Program-made: the position numbers and the translations under genes
Notes under the pieces: generated by a model
The model's input: only the letters and a program-made list of their open reading frames with translations
Databases searched by the model: none
Told to the model about the DNA's origin: nothing
Shown here: piece after piece, positions 1-10,064 of the stretch
How positions within the stretch are numbered: position 1 is the first letter of the stretch
How the letters are laid out: each line of letters starts with the position of its first letter
Source of the DNA: Baffinella frigidus
Taxonomy: Eukaryota; Cryptophyceae; Cryptomonadales; Baffinellaceae
Assembly: GCA_026770585.1 (NCBI GenBank)
Contig: MU646541.1
Span: 78,872-92,560 of the forward strand
Length of the DNA stretch: 13,689 nt
Direction of reading: 5' to 3'

Positions 1-3000
1 AGGCGAGCATTCGTGCAGAGACAAGTCCCGTAGTTGTGAGGGGATCCTCGGGATGGGGGATGGACGCCATGTTGTCAAGACGGAGGGAGTGGATGAGAAC
101 GGTTGCTACGTTTTTGTCGGTGAAAAAGTGGCGGAAGATCCCCAGGTCTGTCCATGTGCGGGTGACGCCTTGTTCTGTCTGTGTGGTTCCGAAGGCATTA
201 GCAGCAAGAAGCTGGTTGTAGGCGTTACAGAGCAGCGCGTAGGAGGAGGCCACCGAGGGCTGCTCCTCATTTGGGGGGAGGCAGATTTTTGCGAGGCCAG
301 TGGTGTTTGGGGGGTTTTGGGCCCATTCGGTTTGGGCAACCGTGAAGCATAGGAGGGAGGTCCAGCTGAAAAGTGGAGGGCCGGGGCGTGGTGGGAGGGG
401 GAGGTCGCCTTTCGGGAGATTCGCATCGTATGGCACCATCCAGACGATCCAGTTGGCAGTCGGTTGTATCCTTGGGGTTCTGTTCTTGGGTCCAATGAAC
501 CCTGGTTGGAGTGCAGGATCGTTCATGGGCTCGGGTGGGGTGAGGCAGTAGGGGGTCCACAGTGTTGGTGCCTTGTTCCTTGCTGCTGTTTGGATGGGTT
601 TCCATGATGGGAGGGCGATCACAGCATCTCGGAGGGAGTCGAGGGCAACTGGATTGGGATGCTGGAGCAGTGGGTGCTCTCGTGTAAGGGGTCTGGCATC
701 GGAGAGGACCGGGAAAGTTCCCAGGGCTGCTGTGAGAGGACGGGTGAAAGGCGAGGGGGGGCCGAGTAAGGTGCGTCTGAGTAGAAAAGGCAGATCTTGT
801 TGGAGGTGTTTTGGGAAGTCCGCAATCGGTATGGGCGTCAGTGTCCCGAAGAGGGGGGCGCCTGCATTGGTTGTATATGGCAGAGCGTCGGGGTGTGCCA
901 GGATCGTAGGGGCGGATTCCAGGACCGCCAGGAAGACGGGGAGCGCACATGCCCAGCATACGTGGGCTCCAGTGTTGTGGAGGTGGACGTGTATTTGTGC
1001 GAGGGCTTGTGTAGCGAGGAGGCCTCTGTCTGGTTTTCGGAGGTTGCCTATTCTGCGTTGATGGCGATTGACGTACTGGATGAAGCAATTGTTGAGGAGG
1101 TTTTTGGTTTTTATTCTCAGGGCCTTGTGTCGTTCACGTTCTCCGTCGGAGGGTCTGTTGTTTGGTTTTGGGGCGTATTTGACAAACCATCGGAGAGGTA
1201 CGGCTTGGGAGCATGCATCGCAGCGGGCAGTGGGGGGTGGTATGTGGCCGCTGAAGGCCGCTATGGGGAGACCTAGTGCGTGTACGTAGGCTGAGGTGGC
1301 CGTTTGTTTTGCTCGAATGCAGAGGCTGTATGCGTGTGCGTCTACACTCCCAATTGCGGTCATGGCGCTGTCCATGTCGGGGAAGGCAACTCCTGCATTC
1401 TGTTTCAGGAATTCGCGGAGGGCCGCGGGGGGGTGTCCCGCAGGGAGGACTCTGTCGTTCGGGGGGTACCATGCTAGGTTGTAGAGGTTGGTGCGATTGA
1501 TGGTGTTTGGGGACGGCCTTTCTTCCTCTGGGAGGAGGTGGTGGAGGGTGTTGTGTCCGTTTCCGAAGGCCTCAATGAGCGAGGGGAAAGGGAGCCAGGA
1601 GCAGAGGCTGAGCGCTGTGAGTGGGTTGTGTTCGGGTGATAGTGCAGGGAGAGTGTGGAAGGAGAGGTCAAAGGTGCAGCGCCTGGGAGGGTTTCCAGGT
1701 CCGTTGGGGGCGGACTGTGAGAGGAGCCATGTGGGTGGTCTAGTAGGAGGGAACGTGTGGCACGTGTTTGCGATAGTGAAACCAAGTGCAGAGAGCACTT
1801 TGGGAGGTGCGTCTAAGATGGAGCTCAATCGATGGGGCGGTGCAAAAACGTGGAAGAGGGTTTTGAAGGGAGCTGCTTGGGTGGGGCCGCGCGGCGAGAC
1901 GTCTGGGTGTGCAGCAGCCGGGAAGCGGAATGCGTCGGTGTCTGGTCCCCAGGCAGGGTGTGTACGAGGTGCGCTGCGCCATCCCAGGGCCGTGCCATAC
2001 GGTAGTGCTGAGGCATCTAATTGGAGGAATTGGGCCGAGGAATAAGGTGGGGCACTGGATGATCGAAGGCCGGGGTGTTTGGCGCATTCGCCGGTTGGGT
2101 CCCCCAGGACTAGGAGGACGACATAGCCTTTTTCTGCTGTGATACGGCACTTTTTCAAGAGTGCTTCTAGGGATGTTTTACCCGGATCGTCCAGGAGCAC
2201 ATAGGTGTTGTTGTTCCATGGAGTGTTTGCCCATTTTGTGAGGTCAGGGTCGTCGATGTCGGCGGGGAAGCCGAATAAGAAGGCTGCTTTGGCTTCCGCG
2301 GTGCCTAGTTCACCTTTGAGGAAGGAGGGGCGGGCATGCGAGATGCGGACGGTGTGAGAGCCTTGTTCCTTAGGTTGGGGGAGAAGGGTGAAGGGTGAGG
2401 CCATGGCATGTGACCATCTGGGGTTTGGGTTAGTTGTGGTGGGCGGGACGAGGGTCAGAAGGGTGTGACGGAGGAGTTGACCAGGGAGAGTTCGGGCGTA
2501 GGTTATCCATGGTTGAAGATGTGGTGCTGGTATGGACGGGAAAGATGATTTTATTCCAGCCGCGGTGGCTGCGGGGAAGCATTTGATGAGTGGGGTGAGG
2601 GCGTCTCTGAAACGTGTCGCTACGTGATGTTCATTTAGGGTGTGTTGCCCAACACGATAGAGAGATAGGATCAGGTCGCATGGCAGGCTGACGACCGTGT
2701 TGCTGGGCATGTGTGTGTAGATGGCCGTGTTTGGTGCTGTCTCCTCCCGTTGGAAGACGGGCCAATCTTCGTGCGTTAGGGAAGGGGCAGATGTGAGTTC
2801 TGTCGCAATTGTCGGTTTTTCGTCAAGGAAGGCCCAAAATTGGCCACCTGTGTGCGTTAGTTGGGTGGAGTTGAGCAGGGCTCGTCGTGTGTTATCGGGG
2901 CGGAAGTAAGGGCAATTCCATTGGAAGTGATCAGGGGTGTCGACTGGTGCATCTCTGATTACAGTGGAGCAGTAAATGCATCGGGGGTCCCATTTTGGGA

Positions 3001-4708
3001 GACAGTTGGGTTTCCTGTCGCGGGGTGCATTCGGAGTTGGAGCGGCGGGCGGGTCGGGTGAGTCTTTAATGGCTGGCGCGGCCGCTCTTATGAACTTGTA
3101 TTGTGGTGCATTGAGCATGAGATATAGGTCTCGAAATGCCGGTGGGGCTCGACCTAGTCTGGAGATGATATAAGCGATGATCGTTTGTGGGTTGGCATGT
3201 TTAAGGATGCCCGGGGGGGCGCCATGGTCGAGGATTCCAGTTCGGATCATTTCAATGGTTCGGCAACAAGTGGGGTGTTGTGGGGTTCGGTATCTTTCCG
3301 CGGTTGTTGCGGCCTGGCGGGCCCCTAGGATTCGCTTGATCTGACGCTTGTGGAAAGGGAGGAACTCTGGGCCAAAGAAGACTGCCCATCGTGGGGTGAG
3401 GAAAGGAGGGGGGCCAAAACGTCCAGCGGCGCATAGAGCTTCTTGGAGCCTTCCTGTTCGGGCTACCAGTTTTGCAAATTTGTCCGCAAGTTCATTTGAC
3501 ATGACTAGAAGATTTGAGAGCGATGGGTCGTGGGCTGGCCGGGATTTTGCGCTGAGTAGGTGTTTTATGGTGAAATGTACGTTTGGTAGGTATGTGGCGC
3601 ATGCATGGTTGAGGTCTTGGAGATGGTGGTTTAGGGGCAAGTTACATCTTCGTCGGTGTGGGGTGTTTGAGTCCAGGAATGTCGCGTGTTGTTCCGGAAC
3701 GGTGGAGTTGTCAGTGAGTGCTGTGAGAGATGCTTCGGGTGGGAGAGTGGGGATCAGGGGTATTCCACGTACGATGACAGCAAGTTCGCCTGCATCCGAT
3801 CGGAGAGCACTATTACCCCAGGAGGGGAGTCGGAAAGCGTGGGCAGATAGGACATATCCGTCGCTGCCGAGGAGAATGACGGCTCCTCCAGGTGTTGTCG
3901 GGTGGTAGGAGAGGAGACCGTGTGGGTCTGGGACGTTAAGGGCCTCAGCTCGGTGGATCAGTGCGTCTATTTGGGATACTGGAGTGTATGAGCATGGACA
4001 GGTTGGTGGTATTGCGGAGTCTTTTGTCTTTTCCCAGGCATCTGGGTCTTTTGCGTCTGGCGGTAGTGCAACTGCTGCGGCCCATGCAGTAGGGTCAAAC
4101 GTCGATGGGTGTCGCTTGCAGTTGGCTGGGTTCGTCGGGCATGTGCATTCTAGGTGTGTTGTTAAGAGGGTCGGGCGTAGTGAGCATGTGTAGTCCCATC
4201 CGAGGGCAAATACAAAGGCGCACATCCAGGAGCCTGCTCCATGGCAGTTTTGTCTGGTTGCCGGGTAAGGTGATGCAGAGAGTGTTGATACCAGGTCATA
4301 GCTTGGGTAGTTAGCGTTGCCACGTTTCAAGGGGGAGTAGAGCGTGAGGCCATATCGGTCGCAGAAGGTTGTCCATGTGTTGATAGGTGGTGTCACGGGG
4401 GAGTGTTCTGGGGTTTTGGATATGTGCAGTAGGGATGCTCGGATCTGTGCCGCGTGTTTTGCATGTGTTTGAATGAAGTTGCGGGCGTCTGGGACGATTG
4501 GGTCAGGGCATGGCCATTGTTGTGGGGCTCCCGCAGGACACCAGACGCATCCAAAGAGGTCCATGAGTTCGAGTGATTCACATATGGTCTCCTTGTCGTG
4601 TGCTTCATTGTTGAGTGATCCATACGGGTGGTTCTGCGGGAGTCCGTTCTTGGGGATGTGGTGGTTGCGGTCAGTAGTTGTGCCTGGTATTTTTGACCAG
4701 TATGAGGC
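1..4708 (-). CDS. Giant retroelement-like open frame (RNase H-like, RT-type zinc knuckle), partial
   Basis: I translated the minus strand from 4708 to 1 and found no stop in about 1,569 codons; the frame continues past the left edge. The nearest upstream in-frame stop is TGA at 4711-4709, and the first in-frame ATG is at 4564-4562. Counting from 4708: residues 270-410 look RNase H-like, with a Glu in SDAGELAV (about 305), an Asp in LTDNST (about 332) and the closing motif SNELADKFAKLV (about 405, Asp codon at 3484). The usual first Asp is not obvious. Residues 577-600 form C-x2-C-x13-H-x4-C (2980-2912), as in the zinc-binding tail of non-LTR reverse transcriptases. Residues after 600 are unassigned, Pro/Thr/Leu-rich, with two CxxC pairs (RCDAC near 1222-1211, CWAC near 958-947). 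No YxDD reverse transcriptase core is present, so this is probably a 5'-truncated element or the downstream part of one. Intactness over 4.7 kb suggests a recent insertion or active coding. The family name is inference. Confidence 0.8.
2912..2980 (-). other. RT-associated CCHC zinc-binding motif
   Basis: Within the giant frame, this segment reads CIYC, then 13 residues, HFQWNC, then PYF and a downstream Arg pair. Spacing C-x2-C-x13-H-x4-C followed by P and an aromatic residue matches the zinc-binding domain that follows reverse transcriptase in many LINE-like elements. It is the clearest family marker in the left part of the window. Confidence 0.65.
3482..3900 (-). other. RNase H-like domain
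   Basis: The segment runs from a GGAVILL strand, through GELAVIVRG and ALTDNST, to SNELADKFAKLV. These align in order with the second, third and fourth acidic positions of RNase H (the E of 'aEl', the D of 'TDS', the D of 'GNExAD'). The first acidic position appears replaced in SYHPTTPGGA, so catalytic competence is doubtful. Confidence 0.55.
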
Positions 4709-4840
4709 TCAAGACCTGACCAAACATCCAAAATTGCTGACTAAAACGAAATCGTGTAGTAAAGATGGTACACGGAGTGGTGTTTTAAAACCGGAGTTGA
4801 CCTATTTTAGAAAGTTTGTAAAGTGAGTTTGGTCGGATTT
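4691..4840. repeat. Dispersed repeat, copy 1 (abuts the giant frame)
   Basis: It starts TTTTGACCAGTATGAGGCTC and contains the core AAATCGTGTAGTAAAGATGG (4750-4769), then GGAGTTGACCTATTTT. The same order of blocks recurs at 9628-9775, and the core recurs at 6957, 7103 and 7269. The start of the giant minus-strand frame coincides with its edge, so this copy may be the 5' flank or leader of that element, or the site where it was truncated. Confidence 0.75.
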
Positions 4841-5388
4841 TTTGATACTTTAGTCAACTGCTTTCTGAATTTGGTGCGTTAAAACGCTCGCTGGGCTTTG
4901 GGATCTGACCTGGTCAGTAAGCGAGGGAGGCGGTCGCAGCTTCTGTGTTGACCCATCGCGGCTGAGTAAGCGGTGCGGCTGCGCGTCTTGCGGAGGCGCA
5001 AAAGCTGCCCCACGGCGATCCCGCTGTTCTGCCCGCCGTGCTCCGTGACGGAACGGAGCGGGTCGCTAGCCCTTCTCAAACGGCCGGGCGGGGGAGCGGA
5101 GCGGAGCAGAGCTGCGTGATATCCTCGCTTGGGAGCTTCGGGTGCGGAGCTGGGCAGCGTCCTCCGTTGCGGAGCTTCACTCAGCCCCGCCCTGACTACG
5201 TCTGCGTACGGCCGTTGGTAGGGCAGCGACCTCTGGAAATGCAGCAGCAGATGGAAATCAAATGCTAGTTGGCGTGCAGCGGCTGGTCGTGTGAAACCTT
5301 CCGCGGCGGGAAAGCCCTCGGCCCTGCGTCGCAGCGGTGGCGGTTGTTTGAAAAGGAGGCAGCGACTTCCGACGACCCAGGCCAGAAG
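4841..5388 (+). promoter_or_regulatory. Presumed promoter and 5' leader of the channel gene
   Basis: Composition shifts sharply to GC-rich from about 4880, ahead of the first channel ATG. I see no clear TATA box or other core element. Long open frames here on both strands appear to be by-products of GC content. An in-frame TAG at 5266-5268 shows that the channel frame cannot extend further upstream without splicing. Confidence 0.35.
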
Positions 5389-5997
5389 ATGGGGATGGAG
5401 GCAGATGCGGCGGCTCAGGAGTCGCCTCACCAAGATTCGACGAACGGCTCACATGATCCTGCTCAGTCGCGGGACAGCACCGGCTACACCGCCGCCCTCA
5501 CCGAGGAGGCGCTGGCAAAGCACGGGCAGGGCAACCCGACCATCGTGTCTCGGGGGCCTCCGGAAGGGAAAACCCCGAGCGCGGGCACCGGGGTGTCGAG
5601 ACGCTCGAAACGGGAATCAGACAACAGCAAAGGGGAGAGCAAAGGGAGCCAAGGGACCAAAAAATCCAACGTGTCCTCCGCGCTGGAGAAGCGGCGACAG
5701 CGGCAGCTCGCCTCGCTCCTCGAGCCCCAGGAGTTTCCTGACCCGCACCGCTACAACGCGCGCTCCCTCTACTGCTTCAAGCTCCAGAACCCGCTCCGCA
5801 AGTTCCTGATCCGGGCGATCGAGTGGAAGTGGTGGGACCGCACCGTGCTCATCCTCATCTTCCTCAACACGCTGCAGCTCGCGCTGTACGACCCGTTTGA
5901 CGTGGAGGCGCTCAACCCCGACCCGGAGTATCGGGACGCCATGACCGCCGTCGGCGCGGTGTTCACGTGGGCGTTTTTCGCGGAGGCGGCGTGCAAG
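5389..5997 (+). CDS. Channel exon 1: N-terminus, S1 and first part of S2
   Basis: 203 codons, the only large exon. A low-complexity Ser/Lys/Gly/Gln N-terminus is followed by the basic KRRQRQL segment, then NPLRKFLIRAIEWKWWDRT leading into S1 (VLILIFLNTLQLAL) and S2 (AVFTWAFFAEAACK). The Glu in FFAEAACK matches the conserved S2 acidic position of voltage sensors. It ends phase 0 at AAG|GTGATC. A second in-frame ATG lies two codons downstream (5395). Confidence 0.88.
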
Positions 5998-8900
5998 GTG
6001 ATCCAACCCTAAACCCTAAACCCTAAACCCTAAACCCTAAACCCTAAACCCTAAACTCTAAACCAAAAAAACCCCAACTCCTAGACCCTAAACCCTAAAC
6101 CCTAAACCCTAAACCCTAAGCCCTAAACCCTAAACCAAAAAAATCTAAACCCTAAACTTGAAACCCAAAAAACCCTGAACCCTGAACCTTAACCCTCCCC
6201 CCTCCCTAAGCTCTAGACCCTAAACCCCAAACCCCAAACCCCAAACCCCAAACCCTAAACCCTAACCTAAAACCTGAACACTCAACCCTTAGGTGATCGC
6301 GTGCGGGCTCATCGTCGGCCCGCACACATACATGCGCGACCCCTGGAACAACATGGATCTCTTCATCGTACACCCCAAACCCTAGACCCTAACCCTAAAC
6401 CCCAAACCCTCAACTTCAACCCTAACCCCCCCCCTAAATCCTAAAAAAACCTAAACCCTAAACCCTCGACCCTAAAACCCTGAACCCCGAACCCCAAATC
6501 AGGTGGTCATCTCAATGATGGACGTTTTGACGCCCGCGCCGGCCCCGGGGTAAACCCTCAACCCTAAACCAAACCCTAAACCCTAAACCGTTGACAACCT
6601 GAACCCTAAACTAAACCCTTTACCCTGAACCCTAGACCCTAAAGTGATGCCGCCCGCCCCACCCCCGTAAACCCTAAACCCTAACCCCCAAACCCTAAAA
6701 CCTAACCCCTCAACCCTCAACCCTCAACCCCAAACCCTCAACCCCACACCCTCAACCCTAAACCCTAAACACTTAACCCTCAACCCCACACCCTTAACCA
6801 TGAACTCCAACCCCCAAAGTCCGAACCCTAAACCCCAAACCCTAAACCCTAAACCCTAAACCCTCCACCCTCACCCCTCAACCTTCAACCCTCTATTCCA
6901 AACTAGGTTGTTGGGACGAGGGGGGGACCTACCCCTCGGCGCTGCTCTGTCTGAAAATGAAATCGTGTAGTAAAGATTGTTCACGGAGTTGTGTGTGAAC
7001 CTATTTTAAATCGTGTTTGAACCTATTTTAAATCATTTTAAACTCAACCCAGGTCGCTGGACGAGGGAGGGACCAACCCCTGGGCACTCCGCTGACTAAC
7101 ACGCAATCGTGTAGCAAAGATGATTCACAGAGTGGTGTTTGTATTTTCAACCGTACGCCCAAACCGTAGGCCCAATTTTAAACCGTATGCCCAATTTTGA
7201 GCCGCATTTTAAAACGTAAGCCCAAACAACGGTTTTAAACGGTACACCGAAACCTGGTCGTTGGACGATGAAATCGTGTAGTAAAGGTGGTGGTTGTATT
7301 TTAAACCCTCGACCCAACCCAGGTCCTTGGACGAGGGGGGGACCAACCCCTCGGCGCTGCGCTCGCTGCGCGTCATGCGCCCGCTCCGCGCGGTATATTT
7401 TTAAAGCGTTTTAGCTGGTTTATAAAACGTTTCAGCTGTTTTATAAAACGTTACGTTTATTAAGCTTAGCGGGTTTTATTACGATTTTTACCGCGAATTC
7501 AACGCCATCACGCGGCCGCTCCGCTTGGTAACTCTTCTTCTTCGTATTCTTCTTCGTATTCTTCTTCTTTATTGCCCTCAGAAAAGACCCCGAGAGCCCC
7601 CCCCCCCCCAGCCTTTGACAATTGATCAACTGCTAATCTAACCCCTCGGCGCTGCGCTCACTGCGCGTCATGCAACCGCTTCGCGCGGTATGTTTATAAA
7701 GCATTTTAGCGGATTTTTTTGCTCCCTTTTCCGCGAAGTTGTTACTATTTTGCCGCGAACGCCACTATGCGACCGCTCCGTGCCGTATGTTTATAAAGCG
7801 TTTTAGCGAGTTTTATTACTATTTTTGCCGCGAATTCCACGCCATCATGCGGCCGCCCCGCTCGGTAACTCCCCCAATTAACCACCCCACTGAACTACCC
7901 TGATTCACTACCCCAATTCCAGCAATTAACTAGCAAATCTTCTTCTTCTCCTCCTCTATTTCTCTCGAAACAGGTCCTAGAAAGGCCCTTGAGCCTCAAG
8001 GTGAGTGCCGCGCGGTATCTACCCCAACTAACTAGCCTAACTAACCACCCCACCTAACCCACGTAACTACCTCAGTCGACTACCCCAATTAAGTCCCCCA
8101 TTAGTGCCAGACTGATCTCACTGGTCTAGTTCTAGCAATTAACTACCAAATCTCCAGCAATTCACTACCCCACTTCCAGTAATTATGTACCCCCATTCAC
8201 TAGCCCAATTAACTGCCCCAATTAACTACCACAGTTAACTACCCCATGTAGCTACCCCACTCCCAGCTACCATCCCTAGCAACTACCCCAATTCTAGACC
8301 GACGCCCAATTTAACGAGTGGTCCCGCGCTAAAGCACTGCCAACCAGAACATTTCACACAAGTTAACTGCCCCTCAGAGTCAGAGCCGTAGGGACCAACC
8401 AGTTGACTTACGGTAAAATATCCTGGACCAGCCAGTTGACTTACGGTAAAATATCCTGGCTAGCAGTGTAAAGCAGGCGTCCGAGGGCGTGGGGTGGTAT
8501 TGTAGCATTCGGGTTGGCTTGGATTCGGAATCGGGTCGGCAAATTCGAGAGACTGAAGTTAATGCTATCTTGTGCATGCGATTGATGACACGATAGCGCC
8601 CCCCACCCATAAGATGACATAAAACGGCGCGTTTTCGTCAGATTTCCGCCCGACCCGACCCTCAAAAATCCAAGCCACCCCGAATTCTGCAATAGTTGGA
8701 ATTGGGGTAGATGCGTGGGGTGGTAGTTGGAATTGGGGTAGTTACGTGGGGTGGAAGTTGGAATTCCGGTGGTTACTTAGTGTAGTTAACGGCAGCCCGA
8801 CACCCAATAATCGAGTTTGGTGCCGAGGGCAGGTGATTTATACAACAATCGAGTGGTGCAGTGGGCACCCAATAATCGAGTTTGGTGCGGTGGGGCAAGT

Positions 8901-9934
8901 GACGAAGTTGGGGTGGTAGTTGAAATTCCGGTGGTTACTTAAATGTAGTTGGAATTCCATCTCGACACCTAATAATCGAGTTTGGTGCCGAGGGCAGGTG
9001 CCAAACCACACAGCGGGCTACGAAGGGATTTTCGGAAGCTGAGAGCCCGAATTTCTGTTACCTTATCCGTACGAACCCCCCTTGTCCCTACTGGTTGCCT
9101 ACTGTAGGGTGAATGGCACATCCACACCATTTCTGTTACCTTACCAGTAGGAACCCCCCTATGCCCCTACGGGTTGCCTACCGTAGGGTGAATGGCACAT
9201 CGACACCGAATAATCGAGTTTGGTGCAGGTGACCAAGTTCCCGGACCTCCGGTTCCTCGTCGTGCTCCTGCTCCGCTGCATTCCCATGCTCGCCAACGTG
9301 CTAGGTGAGCACTAAACCCTGAATCCTAAACCCTAAACCCTAAACCCAAAGACTCCTGGACCCTCAACCCTAAAACCTAAAACCTAAAACCTAAAACCTG
9401 ACACCTAAGCCCTGAAACCTAAGCCCTACGCCCTACGCCCTAAACCCTAAACCCGAAACCCTAAACCCTAAACCCTAAACCCTAAACCCTAAACCCTAAA
9501 CCCTACACCCTAAACCCTAAACCCTGAACCCTACACCCTAAACCCTAAACCCTCAACCCTAATGTTGCAGGGCTGGTTCTCTTCCTCTTCTCCGTGTTCG
9601 GAATCCTGGGCGTTCTCAGGGATTTTGTTTTGACCCAGTATGAGGCTCACGACCTGGCCAATCATCAAAACCGCCGGCGAACAATGAAATCGTGTAGTAA
9701 CAAAGGTGCACGGCGTGGTGTTTGTATCTCATGAGTTGACCTATTTTCTCCGGAGTTGAGCCATTTTTTCCGGTGTTGACCCATTTTATAACGAAGTAAT
9801 GGTGCAGGGCTGGTGCTCTTCCTCTTCTTCGTGTTCGGAATCCTGGGCGTCCAGCTCTTCAAGGTGACCCTAAACCCTGCCCCCTAAACCCCCCAAACCC
9901 TAAACCCTAACCCCTCAACCCTTAACCCTTAACC

Positions 9935-9980
<46 letters not shown>

Positions 9981-10011
9981 TCCCTCAACTCTCATCCCTC
10001 AGCACTAAACC

Positions 10012-10064
<53 letters not shown>

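Larger units (their letters stand above)
7393..9228 (+). other. Intron 4 (largest; repeats, relics, fold-backs)
   Basis: 1,836 nt between the S4 exon and the S4-S5/S5 exon, with no telomeric tract. It holds exon 4 relics, an ACCCCAATTAACT-rich block (about 7870-8330), a 33-bp tandem duplication, a fold-back element, four CACC-AATAATCGAGTTTGGTG boxes and a 79-bp tandem duplication. Directly joining exons 4 and 5 gives a natural RPLRAVTKFPDLRFLVV reading. Confidence 0.75.

Noticed and set aside
267-1088. 273-codon minus-strand frame
   Set aside because: It lies in another phase under the giant open frame and is Pro/Arg/Thr low-complexity, a shadow of it.
5269-5388. In-frame extension of the channel start to a TTG at 5269
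   Set aside because: TTG is not a normal eukaryotic start; ATG at 5389 has good context and is the first in-frame ATG after the TAG at 5266-5268.
4879-5433. Minus-strand 184-codon frame
   Set aside because: It lies antisense to the GC-rich leader and start of exon 1, has no recognisable motif, and fits high-GC shadow coding.
6004-6290. A true chromosome end or internal telomere
   Set aside because: The tracts are degenerate, short, interrupted by coding exons in matching phases, and recur in eleven introns.
8801-9228. CRISPR-like array of regularly spaced boxes
   Set aside because: Spacers vary widely in length, only four copies exist, and the context is a eukaryotic intron.
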